DNA of 64,000 bases. It comes from Poriferisodalis sp965208555 (GTDB lineage: Bacteria; Actinomycetota; Acidimicrobiia; Acidimicrobiales; Poriferisodalaceae). The stretch is from NCBI RefSeq assembly GCF_965208555.1, contig NZ_OZ242342.1, positions 1,612,001 to 1,676,000 of the forward strand, in the 5' to 3' direction. Both the position numbers and the translations under genes were made by a program. How positions within the stretch are numbered: position 1 is the first letter of the stretch; each line of letters starts with the position of its first letter. Under the pieces are notes generated by a model that did no database searches, was not told where the DNA came from, and saw only the letters and a program-made list of their open reading frames with translations. Positions 36,194 through 44,410 of this stretch are shown piece after piece.

Positions 36194-39085
36194 CTAGCGA
36201 ACCTTGACGCTGCTGGACACACGGATCCGGTTCTGCGAGGCACCGTTCTTGTCCTCGTCAACCTTGTCCTGCGCGCCGGTGTTGTCGGCACCTGTGACAG
36301 CGTCATCGGCGTAGCCGGTTGCGACTGCGGCCACCGCGCTGATCGCCGGGTAGGCCGGCGGCCCGGTGATGGCGGCTGCGCCGGTATGGCCTGCCTTCGT
36401 GTCCACCAAGTCACGCGCCATGGGCAGGTTCTTGGTCAAGGCCGTCGTCGCCTCGTAGCGCACGAGCGTCACTGGGCCGGTGGGCGCAGTCGGGCTCGCA
36501 AGGTCGAGGCCGCCTGCAGCAGGAGTTCCATCGGCACCGGCAGGGGCAGCTCGGATTCCACTGGCGTCGTTCGTCGTGCCCGCTCGCCGAGCTGCGGCAG
36601 CCAGGATGTCGGCCAGCAGCTCGGTATCGGTGACGGTGTCGACGTAGGCGTTGAAGCGCACCTCGATGGCGAACTGGGTACGGCCCAGGCTCGACGCGGC
36701 TGCGACAGAGTTCCGGGCGTCCGCAGTGGTGACCAGGCCGAGCGCCGTCGTGCCGCGTCCTGTGGTGCAAGTGGTAAAGCCTGCCGAGAACCGTGCGTCG
36801 AAGTCGGCGTTCGCCTTCAGCGCAGCGAGCAGGTCACCCAACGTGGCCGTAGCGGGACCGTTGACGAACCGCACCGTGACCCGCTGGCCCTTGGTGTCAA
36901 CGCGCACGTCGATATCCAGCGGCTTAGCGGGGTTGTGGTTGCTGGCCCGGTCGAACACCATCGTCCAGCCGTTGCCGGCCGCGCCCGCGGCGTCGCCGCT
37001 GGCCTTGGCCGTGATCGTGATCTCATGGCCACTAGTCGCGCCTCCGACGAGCGCTGAGGGCACCGACCAGGTGTTCTGCGCGCTGTGGCGCAGGTTGCTC
37101 ATCAGCACCGAGGTGATGCGCGGGCTCGCCTGTGCCTTGATGGCACTGCCGGAGGTGCCGGCGTTGGTGTTGGCCAGCGGCAGGGCCCTGTCACTGACGA
37201 TGCCCGGCTTGACGACGAGCCTGTCGCCTACTGCCAGATTGCGGTCGATGGTGACCGTCGCTGTGAACGACTTGGCACCTGCCGTGACAGCACCATGTGT
37301 CACGCCGTTGGCGGCGATGGCTCCAGTCGTCTGGCCCGATGCCCGCACGAACGTGAAGTCGTCAGCATCGAGGCTGTTCGCGTCCATGGCTGGGAAACCG
37401 CCTGCGTCGCTGAAGGTCACCGCAAAGCCGTCTGCGTCGTGATTGGTCACGCCGCTCGCCGCCATCGCGATGCCGAGGACAGTCGCCGTCGGCCTCGCAC
37501 GATCAGGCGCAGGAGCCATCACTGTCGCAGACGCAGGTGCAATGGTGCGCTCGTCGGTGTTGGTGCCCAGCTTGTGGCCAGACGCCGCGATCGAGATCGT
37601 GTCGCCTGCCTTGAGCGCCTGTCCCAGCGTCACATTGATCCTGCGGTTGTCGCAGGTGCCGCCGGCCGTGCTCCGTGTCACTGCGTTGACCACGGCTGGG
37701 ACGCCGTTCACCTGGACGATGTCTCGGAGTTCGCCCAGCAGTGCAGCGGTGTCGGCGAAGTCCACGTCGTCGCTGAAGTACAGCGTGAAGTACGGGGTGG
37801 CAGGGTCGCTCCCTGAAGCCGCTGCGACATTCTGAGGACGCACGGGATCGCTCGCGTTGGCAACACCGTCCAGATTGGTGTCGGTAGCGGCACCGATCTG
37901 CACCGAGAGTGTGCCGGAAGAGGCTGCCGCCTCAAGAGCGGCGCTCATCGTGGCTTCGCTGACCGCAGCAGTGCCGCCGATAGCGACGATGCCCAGGTTC
38001 AGCTTGTTCGTGCCGATGGTCTTGGGCGTCGCGGCGAGGTAGTCGCGCACCGAGGCCGGCAGGCTGTCGCTGACGACCAGCGGCGGCACCAGGTAGCCAC
38101 CGGCGAGGCTGGAGGCCAGCACCGGGGCGCCGACCACGCCGTCAGGATTGCCGCGAACCAGCGCGACCCGGTCAGTGGACACGAGGCCCAAGGCGTCGCC
38201 GCAGCCGTTGCCGGCCATCTGCGCCAGCGCAACCGACACTGCGGCAGCGGAGTCGCCGTCGACGCGTCCCACGGTGTCCACGCCGAGCGTGGTCAGTGCC
38301 GATGCGACTTCGGCCGACACCGTTGCGGTGCCGCCGATGATCTGCACGTGCTCCACGTCGTTGGCGGTGATGTACTCCGCCGTCGCGTCAGGCAGTTCGC
38401 CGGTCGTCGTCATCAGCACCGGCAGCTGCAGCCGGTACGCGATCGTCTGCACTGCCACGCCGAACGGCATCGCTTCGGTGGCGCCGTTGATCAGCACGGC
38501 GCCAACCGCGTTCGAACCGCACCACGACGACTCGCTGCCGATCATGTTGGCGATCGCCGCGGCTGTCGCGTAGCGGTCGTGTCCCGCAATGCGGGTCACC
38601 GTCGGCTTCGACTGCAGGCCTTCGATGGAGGTCACCACCGCGTCGCCCACGGCCGCCGAGCCGCCCAGCACATACACCGTGCTGACGCCGTAGTCCTCAA
38701 TGAAATCGGCGACCCCGCCGTGGAGCGAGCTGCCCCGGGTCAGCAGGATCGGAGCGTCGACATAGCCGGCCAGGCCGGCAACCGAGATGGAATCGACCAA
38801 GGTCTCGCCCGACGCGACGAACGCTGCAGGCACTGCGCCAAGGCCGCCCTTGGAGACGGCGAAGTTCTTCGCCAGTCGCAGCGCGGTGTCGTAGCGGTCC
38901 TGGCCGGCGAACGCACGGGCATCGTTGACACCGTCGTTGTTCGTGTCGACGCCCAGGACCTCGAAAGATGTGTTTGCGGCTTGAGCTGGCGATCCCGCTA
39001 CGACTGCCAGCACCGATGCCATGAGCATCGCTGCCAGAATCGCTGCGAGAGAGCGCTTGCCCCGCCGCAATCTGGTGGTAGTCAA
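36194..39085 (-). CDS. CWB2 giant surface protein with TTG start
   Basis: 963 aa. Start TTG 39085 is supported by AAGGAG at 39096-39101 and by the same arrangement in four paralogues. Signal peptide ends AVVAGSPAQA-ANTS, then an Asp-rich loop DTNNDGVNDARAF like a calcium-binding repeat. CWB2 repeats: AGQDRYDTALRLAKNF, AGHDRYATAAAIANMI, and a third (DGDSAAAVSVALAQM). Then an Ig-like module starting YFSDDVDF, beta modules, AAGAAGNGWTMVFD, and FNAYVDTV, ending SQNRIRVSSSVKVR. Wall-bound surface protein is inferred from CWB2. It is terminated by the repeated hairpin. Confidence 0.88.
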   Translation of the reverse strand: MTTTRLRRGKRSLAAILAAMLMASVLAVVAGSPAQAANTSFEVLGVDTNNDGVNDARAFAGQDRYDTALRLAKNFAVSKGGLGAVPAAFVASGETLVDSISVAGLAGYVDAPILLTRGSSLHGGVADFIEDYGVSTVYVLGGSAAVGDAVVTSIEGLQSKPTVTRIAGHDRYATAAAIANMIGSESSWCGSNAVGAVLINGATEAMPFGVAVQTIAYRLQLPVLMTTTGELPDATAEYITANDVEHVQIIGGTATVSAEVASALTTLGVDTVGRVDGDSAAAVSVALAQMAGNGCGDALGLVSTDRVALVRGNPDGVVGAPVLASSLAGGYLVPPLVVSDSLPASVRDYLAATPKTIGTNKLNLGIVAIGGTAAVSEATMSAALEAAASSGTLSVQIGAATDTNLDGVANASDPVRPQNVAAASGSDPATPYFTLYFSDDVDFADTAALLGELRDIVQVNGVPAVVNAVTRSTAGGTCDNRRINVTLGQALKAGDTISIAASGHKLGTNTDERTIAPASATVMAPAPDRARPTATVLGIAMAASGVTNHDADGFAVTFSDAGGFPAMDANSLDADDFTFVRASGQTTGAIAANGVTHGAVTAGAKSFTATVTIDRNLAVGDRLVVKPGIVSDRALPLANTNAGTSGSAIKAQASPRITSVLMSNLRHSAQNTWSVPSALVGGATSGHEITITAKASGDAAGAAGNGWTMVFDRASNHNPAKPLDIDVRVDTKGQRVTVRFVNGPATATLGDLLAALKANADFDARFSAGFTTCTTGRGTTALGLVTTADARNSVAAASSLGRTQFAIEVRFNAYVDTVTDTELLADILAAAARRAGTTNDASGIRAAPAGADGTPAAGGLDLASPTAPTGPVTLVRYEATTALTKNLPMARDLVDTKAGHTGAAAITGPPAYPAISAVAAVATGYADDAVTGADNTGAQDKVDEDKNGASQNRIRVSSSVKVR

Positions 39086-39126
39086 GGTTACGTTTCTCCT
39101 TGTTCCACTCCTTTCCGTGTGATTTC
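39086..39126 (-). promoter_or_regulatory. Conserved leader of the TTG-start CWB2 genes
   Basis: In mRNA sense it reads GAAATCACACGGAAAGGAG, then TGGAACAAGGAGAAAC, then GTAACC before TTG. It has two purine-rich motifs (AAAGGAG at 39114-39108 and AAGGAG at 39101-39096). The same order is found upstream of 47311 and 61253. Confidence 0.55.
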
Positions 39127-39294
39127 GGGTCCTGACAACCCCGATAGCAGCCGCTCACTGAACGGGGCGTCGTGGCGCTATGCAGGGAGTCAGGCGGATA
39201 CTCGTCCGGTCTGCGGCGCTTGAGTTACAGACTCACTCGGCCCTGTTGCGCGGTGCTTCTTGCACTTGAATTCGCGTACTCCGTGGTTGCACAT

Positions 39295-39311
39295 TACTTC
39301 CTTAATAAGTA
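39295..39311. promoter_or_regulatory. Inverted repeat TACTT-N7-AAGTA before the HTH gene
   Basis: It lies in an AT-rich stretch 11 bases before the ATG at 39322. A TATTATG -10-like sequence (39313-39319) follows, so the transcript may be nearly leaderless and repressed by its own product. Confidence 0.35.
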
Positions 39312-39321
39312 GTATTATGAT

Positions 39322-39987
39322 ATGGAGCCGATTGGGATAGCTGATGCTGCAAGGCGGTTGGGAGTCAGTGCCCGACGCATCCACCAGATGGTGGCCTCAG
39401 GTCAGCTGAACGGTCACCGGATCGGGCGATCATGGGTGCTCGATCGTGCCGAAGTCCAACGATTTGCGCGCTCTCGGCCAGAGGCCGGCCGGCCGTGGAA
39501 TGCAACCTCCGCCTGGAATGTGCTGGCGCTCGCCAGCGGGGACGCTGTGCGAGCGTCGCCGGTCGACCGGTCGCGGGCCAAGAAGCGACTGCAGTGCGGA
39601 CTCGAAGCGCTTGCCAAGCGCCTGTCGAGCCGCGCCCAGCGCCGCTGGTTCTACGCACATCCAGGAGTCCACTCAGAGCTGCTCTCGCATCCCGCCGTGG
39701 TCGCCAGCGGGGTCAGCGCGCTGAGTGCCCACAGCGTGGATCTCATCGTGAGCGACCAAGCCGAGGCGTACGTACCCGAATCGCGAGTCTCCGAACTGGC
39801 CGATCGCTTCGCTCTCGATGGGGATGCAGACAAGCCCAATGTGCAACTGCGCGTGGTCAGCGACCACGACTGGCCATTCGAAGCCGGCCAGCGGGTCGCT
39901 CCCGCTCCGGTCGTCGCCGTCGATCTGCTCGAGGCAGACGACGACCGCTCCCAGCGTGCCGCCCGCGAGCTGCTGGCCAGATCGTGA
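39322..39987 (+). CDS. Helix-turn-helix (excisionase-like) DNA-binding protein, probable antitoxin component
   Basis: 221 aa. Residues 1-50 form an excisionase/MerR-type helix-turn-helix (IADAARRLGVSARRIHQMVASGQ then RIGRSWVLDRAEVQRF). The remaining 170 residues (WFYAHPGVHSELLSHPAVVASGVSALSAH) resemble the C-terminal part of AbiEi-like transcriptional antitoxins only loosely. It overlaps by GTGA with a nucleotidyltransferase-like fragment, the arrangement of AbiE-type toxin-antitoxin pairs. No ribosome-binding site is seen. Confidence 0.65.
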   Translation: MEPIGIADAARRLGVSARRIHQMVASGQLNGHRIGRSWVLDRAEVQRFARSRPEAGRPWNATSAWNVLALASGDAVRASPVDRSRAKKRLQCGLEALAKRLSSRAQRRWFYAHPGVHSELLSHPAVVASGVSALSAHSVDLIVSDQAEAYVPESRVSELADRFALDGDADKPNVQLRVVSDHDWPFEAGQRVAPAPVVAVDLLEADDDRSQRAARELLARS

Positions 39988-40229
39988 AAGACCGCACCCT
40001 CATCGAGCGGGAACCCATTGAGCTTCCCGTCCTGCCGGGCATCGATGAAGCTCTCTGGCCGGCGTTGCTGGAGCTTGCCGCGATCCAACCGGGCAACTGG
40101 ACATTGGTCGGCGGCCAAATGGTCTTGCTTCACGCCCCGTCGCCTCGCCCATCAGCGCCGTGCGCCGGTTGCGGTCAAGGACCGAGCAGGGCTGCCGGGA
40201 TCACACCGATGCCGTCTGGGCGCCGGTAG
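39984..40229 (+). pseudogene. Truncated nucleotidyltransferase-like toxin remnant
   Basis: GTG 39984 overlaps the stop of the HTH gene. The first 50 residues include WTLVGGQMVLLHA, the pattern that opens AbiEii/MNT nucleotidyltransferase domains (GG...LHG). After about residue 52 the frame turns into unrelated low-complexity sequence, and from 40175 it overlaps the opposite-strand DUF4143 gene. The catalytic DxD part is missing. A DNA joining event near 40140 probably cut the gene. It is likely nonfunctional. Confidence 0.6.
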
Positions 40230-41434
40230 GCATCCGATCCTGTCGAGATCACCACGGCGTCGAGGAGCTGCGGACCGATCTGATCGGCGAGCCATCGCAG
40301 ATGCCGTACGTCGTCGTCGCCGATGACCGCGCTGAGCTTCACTTCGAGCGCCACTACGGCGCCGTCGGCGCGCTCCACGATCAAGTCGACCTCATGCTCG
40401 CCGCCCTGGGTGCGCAGATGATGAACCCGTGCCTCGCATGCCTGCGCGTACACCCTCACCGACAAGGTCACCAGCGACTCGAACAGCGCTCCGAGCAGCG
40501 TGCCGTCGCCGCTCCAGGTGCCGGATCCGCCGAGCAGTGTGTCGACGTCGACACCCAACAGCCGAGCGGCCAGCGCCGGGTCGGCCAGCTGGTGCACCGA
40601 AGCGGTGCCCAACCGTCGCAGCCTGTTGCGGGTCGGCAGCCACGCCGGGACTTCCTCGATCATGCGCAAGCCTTCGAGCGCGGAGCGGTACGGGATGGTG
40701 GTCGATCGCGCCGGCTTGTCGGCTTCGCCCGCCGAAGCGGCGTCGCGGATCTTCTCGAATGAGGCCGCTGTCGACACCGCCGCGCCATAGGCAGTCATCC
40801 ACCTGCGCAACGAGCCGTGGTCGCGGAAGGTGTGGCCGAATTGGTGGACATCGTGGCTGAGTATCTGATCGATGTAGCCGTCGAGCAGACCGCGCCGGAC
40901 CCGATCCGGGTGGCGCCTCATGCCCGGAAAGCCCGACAAGACGATCTCCTCGGCGTACTGCTCGACGCCGATGCGCGTGTTTCCTCCCAGCGCGGCTGGG
41001 CCAGCGGCGAGCAGCTCGGCGAGGCTGACCGACGGGTGGGCGATCTGGCGTTCAGCGATGGACAGCGGCCGCATGTGCAAGGCGATGATGCGGCCGGCAC
41101 CGGTGTGGGTGGGCGCCTCTGACGGGGTCGCGGAGCCCGTCAGAAGGAAACGCCCCGGCAAAGGATCGTCGTCCACGGCTCGACGCACGAGGTCCCACGA
41201 GACCGGCAGTCGCTGCCACTCGTCGATGAGCACCGGCGGGTTGCCCTCGACCACCCGCCGCGGCTCGCCGCGCAGCACCTCCAACTGGCCCGGGTCATCA
41301 AGACGATGCACCGTGCGGGCTCGCCGCTGCGCCGTCTCGGTCTTGCCCACCCCGCGAGCGCCCTCGATCGAGACTGCGGGTGCATCACCGAGCGCATCGA
41401 GCTCAGCGTCGACGGTCCTCGCGAGATAGCTCAC
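40175..41434 (-). CDS. AAA-family ATPase with DUF4143 domain
   Basis: 419 aa. Walker A GARGVGKT is at residues 25-32, Walker B VLIDEWQ at 68-74, and a sensor-like RFLLTGSAT. The C-terminal DUF4143 part ends with a PD-(D/E)xK-like core (HEVDLIVERADGAVVALEVKL). Family members are common beside mobile and defence loci but their role is unknown. Start is ATG 41434, just after 23-bp repeats that could be its operator. Its 3' end overlaps the truncated nucleotidyltransferase remnant. Confidence 0.85.
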   Translation of the reverse strand: MSYLARTVDAELDALGDAPAVSIEGARGVGKTETAQRRARTVHRLDDPGQLEVLRGEPRRVVEGNPPVLIDEWQRLPVSWDLVRRAVDDDPLPGRFLLTGSATPSEAPTHTGAGRIIALHMRPLSIAERQIAHPSVSLAELLAAGPAALGGNTRIGVEQYAEEIVLSGFPGMRRHPDRVRRGLLDGYIDQILSHDVHQFGHTFRDHGSLRRWMTAYGAAVSTAASFEKIRDAASAGEADKPARSTTIPYRSALEGLRMIEEVPAWLPTRNRLRRLGTASVHQLADPALAARLLGVDVDTLLGGSGTWSGDGTLLGALFESLVTLSVRVYAQACEARVHHLRTQGGEHEVDLIVERADGAVVALEVKLSAVIGDDDVRHLRWLADQIGPQLLDAVVISTGSDAYRRPDGIGVIPAALLGP

Positions 41435-41442
41435 ACGCTGAC

Positions 41443-41501
41443 ACTACAATAACGACGCCAATTTGACTACAGTTACGACGCCAATCTCACTACAACCACG
41501 A
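41443..41501. repeat. 23-bp direct repeats (two full units and a partial third)
   Basis: Units starting ACTACAATAACGACGCCAAT at 41443 and ACTACAGTTACGACGCCAAT at 41466, and a partial third at 41489 (ACTACAACCACGAC). They sit directly upstream of the DUF4143 ATG (41434). Regular spacing suggests an operator or promoter duplication. Confidence 0.6.
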
Positions 41502-41661
41502 CTTCTTGGTCAACTTCGACCAAGAAGTCGTGATCGCTCTGCGCGTCATCATCGCCCCGGGCAACGGAGCCGACGAGCGCAATCGCGCTTGCTTTGTTGC
41601 GGGCTGCCGCATCTCGGATCTCCGCCCGGAACCGGCCGATGACCTGCTCACGCCTGCCCAC
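41473..41661 (-). pseudogene. Truncated minimal nucleotidyltransferase (MNT-like)
   Basis: 62 codons. It has AIALVGSVARGDDDAQSDHD, close to the GSxxxG...SDxD motif of minimal nucleotidyltransferases, then FLVEVD. Full members need another 35-40 residues including a third acidic residue. Here the frame ends in a valine run made by the palindrome at 41497-41532 and the 23-bp repeat. It lies upstream of the DUF4143 gene on the same strand. Start GTG 41661 is tentative. Confidence 0.55.
41497..41532. repeat. Perfect 15-bp inverted repeat inside the MNT remnant
   Basis: Arms CACGACTTCTTGGTC and GACCAAGAAGTCGTG with a six-base loop. The right arm is the conserved HDFLV coding segment of the nucleotidyltransferase, so the left arm looks like a fold-back copy of it. 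Confidence 0.7.
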
Positions 41662-41791
41662 CCCGTCGAATGTAACGCTTCCGTCCGACGAGTTCGAACT
41701 GTCGAGCGGTGACGCGTGGTTGCCGCCATAGCCGTTCGCCCCGAATGCGTTCCGAGCCGGTGCGGGTACCGCGCTGCTGGGAGCGATGCGG

Positions 41792-43507
41792 CTAGGCGTT
41801 CGGACCTTGCGTCGAATTCGCAGTCCCCGTGTCGGCGTCGTCGCTGATCATGAAATAGCGGCGTGCGCGTGTGTTGCCGACTGGCCGCACTCTGCCGGCG
41901 GCGACGAGTTCATTGAGCATGTTGCGGGCCGCAGCTCGCTCGATGCCGAGCAGCCTCGCCGCCTCGGCTGTCGACAGGCTGCCCACCCGCTCGAGTTCTC
42001 GCAGCAGTCCGCCGCTGTGCAGGCGCGCCTCGGCCTCGGCTGGGGCCCCGGCTCGCCGGAGGACATCAACGGACAGCCGATACTGTGTGCCGCCGGCACG
42101 GCCGACTCGTTCGACAAGGCCGTGCGAGCGCATCCGGTCGAGCAGGTAGTCCAGATCGACATTGGGCAGTACCTCGGCGAGGTGTCGCTTGGCCGCCTCG
42201 CCGCGGCGACGAAGCTCGACCAGCACGCGTCGCTCCTCGGCCGAGCCTGGCCATCCCTCCAGCGCAAGCAGCCATGCCTGCTCTTCGAAATCGACCAGGA
42301 ACTGGTTGCGCAAGGTGACGGTCACCGAGTCGGCGGCGGCAGCGAATTCGGGGGGCGGCATCAGGCGCGCCTCCATCTCGTGGTACATGCGGTCGACGCC
42401 TTCGCCGAACTCTTCCACGAGGCCTACGCCGCGCAGAGCTCTCATCAGCCGGCGATTGCGGCTGAAGTGCTCTCGTCGCATGTTGTCAACGGTGATGTGA
42501 CCAGGAAGCGGACCGGGGCTGCGGATCTCGATGCGGTCGTCCCATACGGTCACGTCGATGGTGGTCCCGATGAGGCCGTAGTCGCGGTGCGCCAAGGCGT
42601 TCAGCAGTGCCTCGCGCACGACGGCATGCGGATACTCCGGGATGGGTTCGCGAAACAGGCCGCTCACCGTCTCGTAGGTACGGGTGTGCCGGTCGATGAA
42701 CTCGACACAGCACGTGAAGGCAGTCTGCAGCGGCCCCCAGCACTCGTGGCGGTCCGAAGTGGCGCCCGCAGTCGGGCCAATCCCAGTCCGGCGAACGAGC
42801 TGCACAGCGGCACCTGGGACAAACCGGCGCGGGTCGCGCGCAAACAGAATCGCTGCTGCGGTCGTCACCTCGACGGTGCTGCTCGGTTCGGGGCCTGGGG
42901 CGCGTTCGGCGAGATGCAAGTCAACGAAAGCGCTGCTGAGATCTGTCTCGGCGACAGCGGGCCGCCCATCACGGTCAAGCGCGGAGTTGACGAGTTCAAG
43001 GTCGAAGTCGACTGAGTCGAACCGATGTCCCAGCGGCTCTTCCTCCGCCGACCGGCGGGGCCGGTCCCGAACGAACGCCGCGAGCGCGTCACCGGTGAGC
43101 GGCTGCGAATCACCGCCGACGCGGCGCAGCAGCCGCCCGTCGGGCGTCGTGACAATACGGTCGCTGATCCGGGGGATCCCCACAGCGATCAGTTCGAATT
43201 CGGCTACGCCGAACGCCTTGAGCTCGACCGGGACGTTGCATTGATTCGCGTAGCGAGTGATGCTGTTTTGTACGCGCTGGCTGAGCGGGCAGCCGGTGAT
43301 CTCGCGCTCGTCGTCGGTATCGCTCACGCCCAGAACCGCAAGACCGCCCTCGGTCATGGCCATGGCAGGAAGCAGCTCCTTGAAGCTGTCGTTGGGCCCG
43401 CCCTTGAAATCGAGCGTCTCGTGCTCGACGCTGCCGAAGAGATCCCAGAACTCGTCAACCGTGAGACGGTCGGGGATATCAACCAGACGAAGCTGTGACC
43501 GTGCCAT
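41792..43507 (-). CDS. AlbA_2/Schlafen-like ATP-binding transcriptional regulator
   Basis: 571 aa from ATG 43507; an upstream GTG (43522) adds five residues. Residues about 25-140 form an AlbA_2 domain (HETLDFKGGPNDSFKELLPAMAMTEGG, LAVLGVSD). The middle resembles the C-terminal ATPase part of such regulators (VVREALLNALAHRDYG, DRIEIRSPGPLPGHIT). The end has winged-helix-like segments (LSTAEAARLLGIERAAARNML). It may bind AT-rich palindromes in its own promoter region at 43526-43645. The role, perhaps in defence or toxin control, is inferred from its Fic and MNT neighbours. Confidence 0.82.
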   Translation of the reverse strand: MARSQLRLVDIPDRLTVDEFWDLFGSVEHETLDFKGGPNDSFKELLPAMAMTEGGLAVLGVSDTDDEREITGCPLSQRVQNSITRYANQCNVPVELKAFGVAEFELIAVGIPRISDRIVTTPDGRLLRRVGGDSQPLTGDALAAFVRDRPRRSAEEEPLGHRFDSVDFDLELVNSALDRDGRPAVAETDLSSAFVDLHLAERAPGPEPSSTVEVTTAAAILFARDPRRFVPGAAVQLVRRTGIGPTAGATSDRHECWGPLQTAFTCCVEFIDRHTRTYETVSGLFREPIPEYPHAVVREALLNALAHRDYGLIGTTIDVTVWDDRIEIRSPGPLPGHITVDNMRREHFSRNRRLMRALRGVGLVEEFGEGVDRMYHEMEARLMPPPEFAAAADSVTVTLRNQFLVDFEEQAWLLALEGWPGSAEERRVLVELRRRGEAAKRHLAEVLPNVDLDYLLDRMRSHGLVERVGRAGGTQYRLSVDVLRRAGAPAEAEARLHSGGLLRELERVGSLSTAEAARLLGIERAAARNMLNELVAAGRVRPVGNTRARRYFMISDDADTGTANSTQGPNA

Positions 43508-43525
43508 GCGCACCACCCTCAACCA

Positions 43526-43645
43526 GAAGATTCTAATATCTTCCCTCTGGAATTGTCATACAAGAGTTTTGTACAGGATGATTTTACAATCTTCTGGAAT
43601 AAACGCCTAGTTGGTGATTTCTTGACAGAAGATTTTATAATCTTC
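43526..43645. promoter_or_regulatory. Three AT-rich GAAGAT palindromes in a shared control region
   Basis: Site 1 GAAGAT-N6-ATCTTC (43526-43543), imperfect site 2 (43577-43594, right arm AATCTTC), and site 3 GAAGATT-ttat-AATCTTC (43628-43645). They lie between the divergent AlbA_2 gene and the Fic remnant in unusually AT-rich DNA. Confidence 0.6.
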
Positions 43646-43735
43646 CCGATACCGAGCTTCCTGCTCGAACCCGTCGAGCGGTGACACGAGGAGCCCCGGG
43701 CGTCAGGTCATTCCGAAATCGACCTGGCTGCGGAC

Positions 43736-44221
43736 ATGGTCGGCGTGCTCAGGCCCGCTCAGGGCTGGGTCGGCGGCACGTCACCCCACGATGCGGTCTA
43801 CGTGCCCCCGCCCCCGGCCGAGATCCCTCGGCTGATGGAAGACCTGGTGCAGTTCGCCGATGCCGCTGACGATCTCGATGCGGTGTCGCGCGCTGCGATC
43901 GCCCACGCGCAATTCGAGGCGATCCACCCATACGGCGACGGCAACGGCCGCCTCGGACGGGTGCTGGTCAGCCGCATCCTGCGCCGCGACAGCGCCGCCC
44001 GAGTGCTGCTGGCCCACCTTGCCGGGCACCCCGTCGTCAACTCAGCAGACGTCGCCGACCTGCTCGGCGTCAGCGAGCGCACCGGCAGAACCGCCCTCGA
44101 GAAGCTGGCCGAGCACAGCGTGCTCACCGAGATCGAGGTCCGCACGGGCCAGGTCGGCCGGGCCCGCCGCTGGTATGCCGCCGAGAGCCTGATCCGGCTC
44201 TGGGGCCCGACGGGGCGCTAG
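43736..44221 (+). pseudogene. Truncated Fic-domain protein
   Basis: 161 codons from GTG/ATG region 43736. WVGGTSPHDAVYVPPPP and the catalytic HPYGDGNGRLGR (residues 64-75) are those of Fic AMP-transferases, which normally span about 350 aa. The N-terminal half is missing: the preceding bases 43684-43735 are a scrap of the repeated GAGGAGCCCCGGG element. The stretch after the Fic motif is also shortened and jumps to a winged-helix-like tail (VADLLGVSERTGRTALEKL). It could still be translated, but activity is doubtful. Confidence 0.65.
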
Positions 44222-44336
44222 CGGCCAGCTCACGCCACAACCGCCGAGCACAGACGCAAGAAGCCCCGGGGCCGAAACCCGAGCGTCCCCTACGTCCCGA
44301 AGCGAGAGTCGGGCCTAGGGGCTGCCGACAATGGGA

Positions 44337-44384
44337 GAGGCCCCCGCCCGGACGCATGTGATGCCTGCATCGGGCGGGGGCCTC
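44337..44384. terminator. Hairpin downstream of CWB2 giant 44411
   Basis: A 14-bp perfect stem (GAGGCCCCCGCCCG with its complement, 20-base loop) begins 27 bases after the stop of the minus-strand gene. It differs from the hairpin used by the other giants. Confidence 0.7.
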
Positions 44385-44410
44385 AGGCCCTCACACTGGG
44401 TGCGTGTCAG

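Noticed and set aside
41443..41501. The 23-bp repeats as a CRISPR array
   Set aside because: Units are directly adjacent with no spacers and only 2.6 copies.
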